This document shows, one piece after another, positions 1-6,300 of a DNA stretch of 13,651 bases. A program made the position numbers and the translations under genes. Under the pieces are notes generated by a model. It was not told the DNA's origin and ran no database searches. It worked only from the letters and a program-made list of their open reading frames with translations. Each line of letters opens with the position of its first letter. Within the stretch, counting starts at the first letter, position 1. This DNA is from Candidatus Helarchaeota archaeon. Lineage in GTDB: Archaea; Asgardarchaeota; Lokiarchaeia; Helarchaeales; JABXJV01. The stretch spans positions 1-13,651 of the forward strand of contig JABXJV010000429.1 in the NCBI GenBank assembly GCA_013375355.1. Reading direction: 5' to 3'.

Positions 1-237
1 CGTAGCTGGACGAATTTTTCGCTTACCCTCCCCAACAGCACTCTTTTTTGCATTTTGATAAAGTTCTCGAATTAAATTTTCCTGAGTCTTTTCAATATAT
101 ACTTGAATTTCTTTATTTTTACCTCCAGAGGTCTTATCAAAAAAATATGGATTATAAAATTTTAATTTCTTTAAGAGTGGATACATTTCCACGAGTTTTT
201 TCAGCTGAATAGGGATGTCTTCATCACCGTACTCCAT
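1..237 (-). CDS. Unrecognised protein, N-terminal 79 residues (runs off left edge)
   Basis: An open frame reads leftward from an ATG at 237-235 to the window edge, giving 79 residues with no stop. An in-frame TAA lies 15 bases upstream of this ATG (codons TAA TAT GGG ATT AAA ATG), so no earlier start is possible. The product is hydrophilic and mixed-charge, beginning MEYGDEDIPIQLKKLVEMYP and ending at the edge in a basic stretch (GKRKIRPAT). It has no signal peptide, membrane segment or cysteine. The Shine-Dalgarno signal is weak (GGGAT). It lies 56 bases downstream of the phosphoesterase on the same strand and may be cotranscribed with it. I do not recognise the family. Codons such as CTG, GTG, ATC and GAC appear somewhat more often than in neighbouring genes, but the fragment is too short to conclude anything. 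Confidence 0.6.
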   Translation of the reverse strand, partial: MEYGDEDIPIQLKKLVEMYPLLKKLKFYNPYFFDKTSGGKNKEIQVYIEKTQENLIRELYQNAKKSAVGEGKRKIRPAT

Positions 238-293
238 TTTAATCCCATATTAATTTTAAAAATACCAAATATTAAAATACATCTCTAAGTTTC

Positions 294-1523
294 TTACCAA
301 ATTTTATTAATAGATACCGTATCACCAATAGTTCCGTTCAATCTGATTTCGTTCATCGTTAAAGTACTATTATTCCCATTTGTAGATATATTAATTAGAC
401 AAAAATGATATTCAGATTCACTTTTATTAGTCCACCAATTACTTAGTACATTACGAAGTGGGGCTCCCCATCCTCCTGAAACGACATACATCGTTCCATT
501 TTCATAAGAATTAGCTACCGAATTATTTCTTATTGGTTTAGAACGTTCATAATTGTGATCATGTCCATTAAAAACAATTGTAACATTATATTGATCAAAA
601 ATAGGTGACCATAAATTTCTGATATCCATACGAGAGCCATGATAACCAGAACTATATGGAGGTTGATGAAATATGACAAACTTCCAAGGTACGGTCTTAT
701 GGTTTTCTAAATCATTCTGAAGCCATGTAAGTTGCGCTCCATCAATGTTAGTTTCACTATTTAAAGAAATTATATGGATAAGGGATGAATAATCAATTGA
801 ATACCATTGCTCATTATTTGGAAGTGCAAATTGTTTATAATAATTATCGGCATTTCTTTCATGGTTACCTAAACTGGGTATTATGGGTATCGTATAATTT
901 TCATTCGTTTTCCAGTATTTTTGCATACCATTAAACCAAACATCCCATAATCCTTGGATATCACCTTTATCAACAATATCTCCTGTATGTAAAACAAATT
1001 CGGGATTATATTGTGCCATAAGATTAGAAATTTCATTTCGAATTTCAACACCTGTTCTGGAATCTCCTCCAGCAACAAAATTTACCTCTTTTGGAAATAA
1101 AGATGGAGTCTTGAATTTTAATTCGCTACTCCATCCACCATCCTCTGATCCACAAATAAAATAATAAGTAGTGTTGGGAAGCAAATTTGAAATGTTAGCA
1201 GAATTTATATAACCTTTAAAAGATTGGACATCAGCTACTTTTTCCATAAGATATTGAGAAAAATTTCCATTTCTGGAAGTTATATCATATTTTAAAACGG
1301 CATCTGTTGAAGTTTCAGTTCTCCAAGTTATAGTAATAGATTCTGATGCGTTTTCAAGACTCCATGTCGCATGAATTTGAAAAGGATGACCGTTTGATTT
1401 AGGAAACCAAAATAAAAAGCTTGTATTCTTTGGATAGGAAATTAAGATCCTTGAAGTTATGAGAAATGAACAAAATATAAAGATAATAATCAAACCAATT
1501 TTATTTTGTTGTTTTTTTCTCAT
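294..1523 (-). CDS. Membrane-anchored metallophosphoesterase, purple-acid-phosphatase-like layout
   Basis: A predicted binuclear-metal phosphohydrolase, probably on the outer face of the cell membrane; the substrate is unknown. Numbering from the ATG at 1523 (409 residues): a basic N-terminus and one hydrophobic segment (about 9-30) form an anchor or uncleaved signal; a fibronectin-III-like beta domain follows (about 45-140, ending in a PNTTYYF motif); then the calcineurin-like catalytic domain with all five blocks: GGDSRTG (about 152), HTGDIVDKG (about 179), GNHE (about 219), FHQPPY (His about 286) and GHDHNYER (about 320). This order matches purple acid phosphatases, but their iron-binding Tyr in GDxxY is Asp here (GDIVD). 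Several Asn-x-Ser/Thr sites occur. Start choice: the frame opens at a GTG at 1532, but that GTG is part of a GTGA Shine-Dalgarno (1529-1532) five bases before the ATG, so the ATG is preferred. The catalytic fold is secure, the substrate is not. Confidence 0.85.
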   Translation of the reverse strand: MRKKQQNKIGLIIIFIFCSFLITSRILISYPKNTSFLFWFPKSNGHPFQIHATWSLENASESITITWRTETSTDAVLKYDITSRNGNFSQYLMEKVADVQSFKGYINSANISNLLPNTTYYFICGSEDGGWSSELKFKTPSLFPKEVNFVAGGDSRTGVEIRNEISNLMAQYNPEFVLHTGDIVDKGDIQGLWDVWFNGMQKYWKTNENYTIPIIPSLGNHERNADNYYKQFALPNNEQWYSIDYSSLIHIISLNSETNIDGAQLTWLQNDLENHKTVPWKFVIFHQPPYSSGYHGSRMDIRNLWSPIFDQYNVTIVFNGHDHNYERSKPIRNNSVANSYENGTMYVVSGGWGAPLRNVLSNWWTNKSESEYHFCLINISTNGNNSTLTMNEIRLNGTIGDTVSINKIW

Positions 1524-1844
1524 TTTATTCACAGATGCTCTATTAATCTAAAAAAATACTTTCAAATTAAGTTAACTAATCCGATCTTAATTATATTATT
1601 AATGATTATTATATCTCTAAAAAGTATATTAATGAAAAACTGAATAATTTGGAAGAATTTTAACGAAACTGATAATTTTAAGTGTGGGTTTTAGATTAAT
1701 TTTACAAATTTATGATAAAGATAAACGCCAAATCTTTTATATTATCAACTTCATAATTAGTTAAAATATTTTAATTAAATATTTTTTACGAATTTTAAGT
1801 AATTGTTTAATAAACAAATATTATAAAATATAAGCTGACATACT
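1524..1844. promoter_or_regulatory. Divergent intergenic region, about 320 bp
   Basis: This very AT-rich stretch separates the leftward phosphoesterase from the rightward IMP dehydrogenase and must hold both promoters. No ORF above about 15 codons with a ribosome site is present, and no tRNA-like or riboswitch-like GC-rich structure is seen. It contains a perfect 14-base palindrome (TTAAAATATTTTAA, 1761-1774), a second palindrome at 1803-1817 and a TATA-like run at about 1819-1833 near the IMP dehydrogenase start. The rest shows only AT-rich sequence with no pattern I can assign. Confidence 0.5.
1803..1817. promoter_or_regulatory. Palindrome upstream of IMP dehydrogenase (possible operator)
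   Basis: TTGTTTA-A-TAAACAA is a perfect 7-base inverted repeat around one central base, ending 27 bases before the guaB start and directly abutting a TATA-like AT run (about 1819-1833). The sub-string TTAATAAACAAA (1807-1818) recurs exactly at 10833-10844 in the divergent flavoprotein/rubredoxin promoter. Its position suits a repressor or activator site; this is inferred from symmetry and position only. Confidence 0.35.
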
Positions 1845-3314
1845 ATGCCAAAAATAGAATTTAGAAAAAAATTAACAGATGCAACGACAAGTAATATAGC
1901 AGTAACTTTCAATGATGTAATATTGCTACCAAATTGGACTTCAATTGAGCCAGAACAAGCAGATGTTTCAACCAATTTAGCTCAGAAACTGGAATTACGT
2001 GTTCCACTTATATCCAGCCCAATGGATACAGTCACTGAAACCGAGATGGCTATAGCTCTTGCTAGAGAAGGAGGCTTAGGTATAATTCATCGCAACCTTT
2101 CAATAAAAGACCAAGTTGAGATGGTTAAAAAAGTCAAGAGAAGTGAAGCTAACATAATACGAGATGTCATTACTGTTCGTGAAGATGAAAAAATAAAAGA
2201 TGCTATCGAAATAATGAGAGTAAAAGACGTTCATGGGCTTCCAGTTATTACTAATGAGAATAAACTCATCGGAATCTTAACAGGGAGAGATGTTCGTTTC
2301 GCTGATGAAAATTTAGATGTAAAAGATCTTATGACTAAAGACGTAATCACCGCTTCTAAAGATATCAGTCCAGAAGAAGCTAAAATAATTCTACATAAAC
2401 ATAGAATTGAAAAACTCCCTGTAATTGAAAAAGATGGTTCATTATTTGGATTGATTACAACAAAAGATTTAATGTTGAAAGGAAAATTCCCGAATGCTTC
2501 AAGAGATGAAGAAGGACGTTTACTTTGTGGTGCAGCAATTTCCCCCTTCGATTTTGAAAGGGCAAAAGCCCTAGAGGAATTTACAGATGTATTAGTAACA
2601 GACGTATCTCATTTTCACAATAAAAATTGCTTTGATGCTACAAAAAAAATACTAAAAGAAGTATCAGTTCCTTTAATTGTTGGAAATATCGGTACTTACG
2701 AAGCTGCAGTTGATTGTATAACTAAGTTAGAGGGCATTATAGGATTTCGCGTAGGGATTGGTAGTGGAAGCATTTGTAGTACCAGCGTTGTTACCAGAGC
2801 CGGGTCACCCACACTCTTTGCTACTTTAATGAGTGCGGACGCCAAAGAAGAATTAGGTACAGATATTTCTATCATTGCAGATGGTGGTATTACAAATCCT
2901 GGCGATATAGCTGTTGCACTTACTGCTGGAGCTTCAGCCGTCATGCTAGGAAATATCTTCGCTGGTTGTAAGGAAAGCCCAGGAAGGTTGGAATCGTTTG
3001 GAGGGCGATTCTATAAAAGATATTATGGAATGGGTTCCCACGCAGCCCGACAAAAGAGGTTTGCATTAGACAGATATAGCGTGCCTTCTAAAGAAATTGA
3101 CGAGGGGGTTGAAGGTTGGGTAGCTTATCGCGGTACAGTCCATGAAACTGTTATTAAATTTGTTGGAGGCTTAAAAGCTGCAATGGGATATATTGGAGCC
3201 AGTACTATAAAAGAAATGTGGATTAATGGAAAATTTGCTAGTGTAAGTGCAGCTGGTATTAAAGAAACACATCCTCATGATGTATTTTTACCAGGAGCAG
3301 AGTCCCCGAAGTAA
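1845..3314 (+). CDS. guaB: IMP dehydrogenase with two CBS domains
   Basis: Catalyses NAD-dependent oxidation of IMP to XMP, the first committed step of GMP synthesis, in the cytoplasm. The 489-residue product is full length for the family. A (beta/alpha)8 barrel begins with FNDVILLP (22-29) and is interrupted by a CBS pair (about 104-153 and 160-212). The catalytic loop is GIGSGSIC with Cys311; other landmarks are the NAD-site Asp253 (TDVSHFHN), the IMP phosphate loops ADGG (345-348) and MLGN (367-370), YGMGS (394-398), and the flap Arg410-Tyr411 dyad (LDRYS). That dyad and the CBS domains argue for IMP dehydrogenase rather than GMP reductase, although CBS-containing GMP reductases exist. The C-terminal SHPHDV-type end is present as THPHDV. 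The Asp253 block departs from the usual DTAHGH. No clear Shine-Dalgarno precedes the ATG, and a TATA-like run close to the start leaves a very short leader possible. Confidence 0.93.
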   Translation: MPKIEFRKKLTDATTSNIAVTFNDVILLPNWTSIEPEQADVSTNLAQKLELRVPLISSPMDTVTETEMAIALAREGGLGIIHRNLSIKDQVEMVKKVKRSEANIIRDVITVREDEKIKDAIEIMRVKDVHGLPVITNENKLIGILTGRDVRFADENLDVKDLMTKDVITASKDISPEEAKIILHKHRIEKLPVIEKDGSLFGLITTKDLMLKGKFPNASRDEEGRLLCGAAISPFDFERAKALEEFTDVLVTDVSHFHNKNCFDATKKILKEVSVPLIVGNIGTYEAAVDCITKLEGIIGFRVGIGSGSICSTSVVTRAGSPTLFATLMSADAKEELGTDISIIADGGITNPGDIAVALTAGASAVMLGNIFAGCKESPGRLESFGGRFYKRYYGMGSHAARQKRFALDRYSVPSKEIDEGVEGWVAYRGTVHETVIKFVGGLKAAMGYIGASTIKEMWINGKFASVSAAGIKETHPHDVFLPGAESPK

Positions 3315-3332
3315 TACGATATAATCTTAGAG

Positions 3333-3357
3333 TTTTTTTTTTGGGCTATAAAAAAAA
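3333..3357. terminator. Two-way T-tract terminator between convergent genes
   Basis: Ten T residues (3333-3342) follow the guaB stop by 18 bases on the plus strand. Eight A residues (3350-3357), read as T on the minus strand, follow the stop of the small membrane-protein gene by about 9 bases. Oligo-T tracts without a stem-loop are the usual archaeal termination signal, so this short segment probably ends both transcripts. Confidence 0.6.
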
Positions 3358-3366
3358 GGAATAATA

Positions 3367-3579
3367 TTATTTGAAGAGTTTTATACTCATATTTATTAAG
3401 TGCAATATTACTGCAGCAATTCCTATGATAATCGCAATAGTACACAAAGTTTTGTCTTCGTTTCTTGCAAGACCAATAAAACCTAGGACTATACCTACTA
3501 TTCCTAGCCACCATTCAATGAAAAGGCCAAGAATTGAAAATATCAATGCTAAAATTCCAAAAATCGGTGTTTTTCCCAT
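3367..3579 (-). CDS. Small hydrophobic membrane protein (DUF4190-like pattern)
   Basis: This 70-residue protein consists almost entirely of membrane segments. I see hydrophobic stretches at about 5-21, 23-38 and 45-64, with a short charged loop (ARNEDKT, 38-44) and a basic C-terminus. The repeated Gly/Ile/Leu pattern (LGIVGIVLGFIGLARNE) resembles the small DUF4190-type membrane proteins found in many prokaryotes, whose role is unknown. The ATG at 3579 has a strong Shine-Dalgarno, AAAGGAG (3588-3594 on the minus strand), eight bases upstream, which supports a real gene. It converges with guaB and lies 172 bases downstream of the two-domain GTPase on the same strand, with a plausible promoter of its own in between. 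Function cannot be assigned. Confidence 0.75.
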   Translation of the reverse strand: MGKTPIFGILALIFSILGLFIEWWLGIVGIVLGFIGLARNEDKTLCTIAIIIGIAAVILHLINMSIKLFK

Positions 3580-3618
3580 AGTTTTAACTCCTTTTGTAAA
3601 TTTATAATTAAAATTATA

Positions 3619-3630
3619 GATTATAAATTC
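3619..3630 (-). promoter_or_regulatory. Candidate TATA box for the small membrane protein
   Basis: On the minus strand this reads GAATTTATAATC, a good archaeal box A match. An initiation point about 25 bases downstream would give a leader of about 20 bases that includes the AAAGGAG ribosome site. The surrounding DNA is AT-rich, so the match is only moderately informative. Confidence 0.35.
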
Positions 3631-3751
3631 ATTTAAAAATGTTTTATTTTAATCGTGTGAGAGCAAAATTATTCTTAATCTCTAAAGTGGTAATTTATGG
3701 ATACATATAAGATAAAAAAGAATGCAAAGGCATTATTAGAACAAAATCTTT

Positions 3752-4801
3752 TCAAGATGTTTTTTCTTCTTCCTCTTCCTCTGCATATAATATTTCACCC
3801 ATTTTATAAAAAGCTTGATCTACATTTTCTCCAGTTAATGCAGAAGTTTCTATGTATTCAAGATTTAATTCATTTGCAAGCTTTTTAATTTCCTTTTGAT
3901 TAATTTTTCTTCTTTCAATTAGGTCATTCTTATTTGCCAATAAGATTGCCCGCATATTATTTTTTAAATTCTTCTTGATGTCTTTATACCAATTGAGAAT
4001 ATTTTCGAATGATTTTGGGGACGTTAAATCGAAAACTAAGAATTGAATATTAGCTCCAGTGTAAAAATGCTTTCTCATTATTGAGAATTTACTCTGTCCT
4101 GCGATATCCCAAATAACAAATTCAATCTTAGCATCTTTATAATTAATTATTTTTTCACTTATGTTTACTCCGATTGTAGGAATATAAGTTCTTCGAAATG
4201 CTCTATCTGTAAACCTCAGAACAATTGAGGTTTTTCCTACACTGGGATCCCCTACTACAATAACCTTGAACCTTAGCGCTTTGGCTTCTTCTTTTTTATC
4301 AATCTCACGAAAGGCAACTTGATCCTTAGCTTCAATTTCAGCATTATATAAATCTGTTAGAATATCGGTTAATTTTTTTTGAAATATCTTTAATGATTCA
4401 TTAATTAATTCTTTATCAGCTTTCCTTTCTTCTATATTAATGATTTTATTTGCATATTCTTCAAAAATCTCTTCAAAATTTGTAATATATTTATAAAATA
4501 TCAGGTCATTAGCTTCTTCGAATAGAACTGTCAAAGAAGCATCAAAAACTCCCCCACGATGAGATTTATCCTTTATTTCCATTACTTTAACGATACTTTT
4601 AAGATTTAATGAAGGAAATGGAATAAAAGCTAACGTTTGTGGTATCCTCCCTTTTTCACCACTCAAAATATTTATCGATTTTAAACTCACTAAGTTTTTA
4701 ATTTGAATATCAAGGTTTGTAGGAAGCCAAGAAAAAGCTTCTGGTCCAATTTTTTCATTAAATCGGGAGTATATAATTCCAATAATTAAATTTTTTTCCA
4801 T
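3752..4801 (-). CDS. Two-domain Ras/Rab-like GTPase with N-terminal longin/roadblock-like domain
   Basis: A 349-residue fusion. Residues 1 to about 120 form a predicted alpha/beta domain opening with a hydrophobic strand and a turn (IIGIIYSRFNEKIGPEAF). That opening resembles longin/DENN/roadblock-type modules, but the family call is tentative. A charged helical linker (about 120-172) joins it to a complete Ras-superfamily G domain: P-loop GDPSVGKTS (184-192), switch I YIPTIG with Thr209, switch II WDIAGQ (231-236, catalytic Gln236), NKND (290-293) and TSAL (319-322). The domain should bind and hydrolyse GTP. The C-terminus is EEEEEEKTS, with no cysteine and hence no prenylation site, so membrane contact, if any, must come from the N-terminal domain or a partner. 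It is divergent from the ArsR/Rag-like pair across a palindrome-rich 189-base gap. The ATG has no strong Shine-Dalgarno. Such fusions are characteristic of Asgard archaea. Confidence 0.9.
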   Translation of the reverse strand: MEKNLIIGIIYSRFNEKIGPEAFSWLPTNLDIQIKNLVSLKSINILSGEKGRIPQTLAFIPFPSLNLKSIVKVMEIKDKSHRGGVFDASLTVLFEEANDLIFYKYITNFEEIFEEYANKIINIEERKADKELINESLKIFQKKLTDILTDLYNAEIEAKDQVAFREIDKKEEAKALRFKVIVVGDPSVGKTSIVLRFTDRAFRRTYIPTIGVNISEKIINYKDAKIEFVIWDIAGQSKFSIMRKHFYTGANIQFLVFDLTSPKSFENILNWYKDIKKNLKNNMRAILLANKNDLIERRKINQKEIKKLANELNLEYIETSALTGENVDQAFYKMGEILYAEEEEEEKTS

Positions 4802-4842
4802 TTTCTATCTTTTAATATTAATTTTGTCAGAATTATTATTTT

Positions 4843-4854
4843 GTTTTATAATTC
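4843..4854 (-). promoter_or_regulatory. Candidate TATA box for the two-domain GTPase
   Basis: The minus strand reads GAATTATAAAAC, centred about 47 bases before the GTPase ATG. This would place initiation roughly 20 bases upstream of the start codon. Support is limited to sequence match and spacing. Confidence 0.3.
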
Positions 4855-4907
4855 AATTAGATTTAAATATTCAGATTTTATTAAAGTAACATAAAATTTC
4901 ATATTCA

Positions 4908-4937
4908 AATATTATAATATTATTAAAAGGTAATATT
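4908..4937. promoter_or_regulatory. Palindrome cluster in the GTPase/ArsR divergent promoter
   Basis: AATATTATAATATT (4908-4921) is a perfect 14-base palindrome. Its right half also pairs with a downstream arm: AATATTA (4916-4922) and TAATATT (4931-4937) form an inverted repeat with an 8-base gap. The AATATT unit thus occurs three times in 30 bases, about 55-80 bases before the ArsR start. ArsR-type repressors usually bind such dyads upstream of their own gene, so this is a candidate autoregulatory operator that could also control the divergent GTPase. Confidence 0.35.
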
Positions 4938-4968
4938 TTTACTTTTAGATTTTGTTAAAAATTTAAGC

Positions 4969-4978
4969 ACTTATAAGT
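4969..4978. promoter_or_regulatory. Short palindrome just before the ArsR start
   Basis: ACTTATAAGT is a perfect 10-base palindrome ending 12 bases before the ArsR ATG. It looks like a TATA element but lies too close to the ATG for a box A at the usual spacing, so an operator over the transcription start is more likely if it functions at all. Confidence 0.25.
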
Positions 4979-4990
4979 TGTAGATTTAAA

Positions 4991-5326
4991 ATGAAGGAAA
5001 TTGATGAAAAAATTGTAAGTTTCCTTAAAGTAATGGCAGATACTACACGATTAGAAATATTAAATTTTTTAAAAAATACTGAAAAAACGGCTAGTGAAAT
5101 CCAAAATGCCATTAAAAAAAGTCAATCAACAGTTTCGCAGCAAATAAAGATTTTAATAAGTGCAGATCTCGTAGAATATAGAAGGGATGGAGCAAAGAAG
5201 TATTATAAAGTTAGAAATCCAAAAATTTTTGATATTATTTCAGTAATAAAATCTTACATTTCAAGCCAAAATAGAGAAAAAATTGATAAGATGACATCTT
5301 TGGACATTTTAGACACTTTACATTAA
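4991..5326 (+). CDS. ArsR-family winged-helix transcriptional regulator, cysteine-free
   Basis: A 111-residue DNA-binding protein with the standard ArsR (HTH_5) pattern: MADTTRLEILNFL (15-27), the AseIQNAI helix (about 34-41), recognition helix SQSTVSQQIKIL (44-55), and the wing ADLVEYRRDGAKKYYKV (58-74), followed by a C-terminal helical tail (about 78-110) suited to dimerisation. There is no cysteine at all, so it is not a classical thiol-based arsenic, cadmium or zinc sensor; the signal is unknown. The Rag-like GTPase gene follows after 47 bases on the same strand and may be cotranscribed. Upstream palindromes suggest autoregulation and joint control of the divergent GTPase. The ATG lacks a clear Shine-Dalgarno; Met15 is possible but would remove the first helix. 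Confidence 0.88.
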   Translation: MKEIDEKIVSFLKVMADTTRLEILNFLKNTEKTASEIQNAIKKSQSTVSQQIKILISADLVEYRRDGAKKYYKVRNPKIFDIISVIKSYISSQNREKIDKMTSLDILDTLH

Positions 5327-5373
5327 AATACTCAAAAAATTTAAAGAAAAATAAGTAAAGAGATAAATTAGGA

Positions 5374-5925
5374 ATGAAAGAAAAAAATTCTGGACAGAAA
5401 CTTGCTAAAATTCTAATAATGGGATTAGAAAATAGTGGGAAAACTTCGATTGTTTTAAGTTTAACCAGAAATACAAATTTATTATCATATTGTTCATTAA
5501 AACCCACTGTGGGAATTAATAGAGTTAAATTTGAAGAAGAAGAATCAGATACTCAATTTAGTATTTGGGATTTTGGTGGCCAAAAACAATATCGGAAAGA
5601 CTATTTAAATGATTTAGATAAGCATTTAATTGGAATTGACAAATTAATATATGTTATTGACGTTCAAGATGGGGAAAAATACGATTTAACACTACAATTT
5701 TTAGAAAATATTGTGAATTTTCTTAAAAAAATTGAAGATTCATTTGAATTTTTAATTTTTTTGCATAAATTTGATCCAGGTTTAGAAAAACTAGACCAAT
5801 ATTCAGATGAAATGATTTCTTCAAATTTAATTAATAAAATAAGTAAAATTATTCCATCTGATTTTAATTATAAAATATTTAAAACAACTATCTACACTGT
5901 TTTTCATAAAGTACTTGTTTCATAA
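5374..5925 (+). CDS. Rag/Gtr-like (Arf-related) GTPase, G domain only
   Basis: A 183-residue GTPase. P-loop GLENSGKTS (17-25), switch I KPTVGIN (Thr45), switch II WDFGGQKQYRKDYL (65-78), then LIYVIDVQD (91-99) and HKFD (131-134). The WDxGGQ block and the His in place of Asn in the NKxD base-recognition motif (HKFD, compare HKMD in eukaryotic Rag proteins) point to the Rag/Gtr branch rather than Ras/Rab or Arf. The final strand and helix (FKTTIYTVFHKVLVS) match the end of a Rag G domain, but the C-terminal roadblock domain of eukaryotic Rags is absent: the stop follows at once and I see no continuation in other frames. There is no lipidation motif. It is preceded by the ArsR gene (47-base gap) and converges with the glutaredoxin-like genes. 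The Shine-Dalgarno is weak (AGGA directly abutting the ATG). Confidence 0.88.
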   Translation: MKEKNSGQKLAKILIMGLENSGKTSIVLSLTRNTNLLSYCSLKPTVGINRVKFEEEESDTQFSIWDFGGQKQYRKDYLNDLDKHLIGIDKLIYVIDVQDGEKYDLTLQFLENIVNFLKKIEDSFEFLIFLHKFDPGLEKLDQYSDEMISSNLINKISKIIPSDFNYKIFKTTIYTVFHKVLVS

Positions 5926-5982
5926 TTTAAATTAGTGAAGAATTCAAGTTTAAAAATATAATTTTAATATATTTAAGCAAGC

Positions 5983-6267
5983 TCATTGAATATTAAAGAT
6001 TTTTTTTGCTTTTTCTTCATTTAGATTATTATTATCAAAGAGCTCTTCATGTATCCATTTATTATCGATATCAACGATTGGAGTTTTTACTATACAAAGG
6101 TTTTTATCACAAAAATTTTCAATTATATATTCGTTAGTCATTAACTCCCTAACAGCGATTTTTTCTTCTATTCCTATTTCAATAAAAGAAATTTCATATT
6201 TTTTTAGAAATTCTAAAAATTCTTTACATTTTAGACATCCTTCTCTCGTAAAAACTCTAACATTCAC
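5983..6267 (-). CDS. Glutaredoxin-like CLKC protein (second of a tandem pair)
   Basis: A 94-residue thioredoxin-fold protein. The active-site motif CLKC (11-14) follows the first strand (VRVFTREG), and the cis-proline block KTPIVDID (about 61-68) fits glutaredoxin or redoxin proteins. A second cysteine pair, FCDKNLC (Cys53 and Cys58), precedes the cis-proline and is shared with the upstream paralogue. It starts at a GTG supported by GTGAT (6272-6276) four bases upstream. The start is confirmed by alignment with the paralogue: both are then 94 residues, align without gaps and share about 42 positions (45%). It lies 33 bases downstream of the paralogue and is probably cotranscribed. The function is probably a thiol-disulfide exchange or metal-handling step; the partner is unknown. 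Confidence 0.8.
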   Translation of the reverse strand: MNVRVFTREGCLKCKEFLEFLKKYEISFIEIGIEEKIAVRELMTNEYIIENFCDKNLCIVKTPIVDIDNKWIHEELFDNNNLNEEKAKKIFNIQ

Positions 6268-6300
6268 TTATATCACAATATTTGAATCAGCTATTAGTTT

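Noticed and set aside
881..1078. 65-codon minus-strand frame within the phosphoesterase
   Set aside because: It is another frame of a clearly coding metallophosphoesterase, with no ribosome site and no family resemblance.
1524..1844. Purine riboswitch or other structured leader upstream of guaB
   Set aside because: No GC-bearing helices or conserved junction sequence are visible; the region is nearly pure A/T and the possible leader is very short.
2696..2944. 82-codon minus-strand frame opposite guaB
   Set aside because: Antisense shadow of the IMP dehydrogenase barrel; composition reflects the complement of conserved Gly/Ala codons.
3275..3514. 79-codon minus-strand frame across the guaB end and membrane-protein gene
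   Set aside because: It overlaps the terminator and a better-supported gene with a strong ribosome site in a different frame.
3371..3607. 78-codon plus-strand frame opposite the small membrane protein
   Set aside because: Antisense of the 70-residue hydrophobic protein, which has the strong Shine-Dalgarno and a coherent membrane pattern.
3697..3888. 63-codon plus-strand frame preceded by GTGGTAATTT
   Set aside because: Most of it is antisense to the poly-Glu C-terminus of the two-domain GTPase; its first 18 codons lie in the intergenic gap but resemble no family and the ribosome site is poor.
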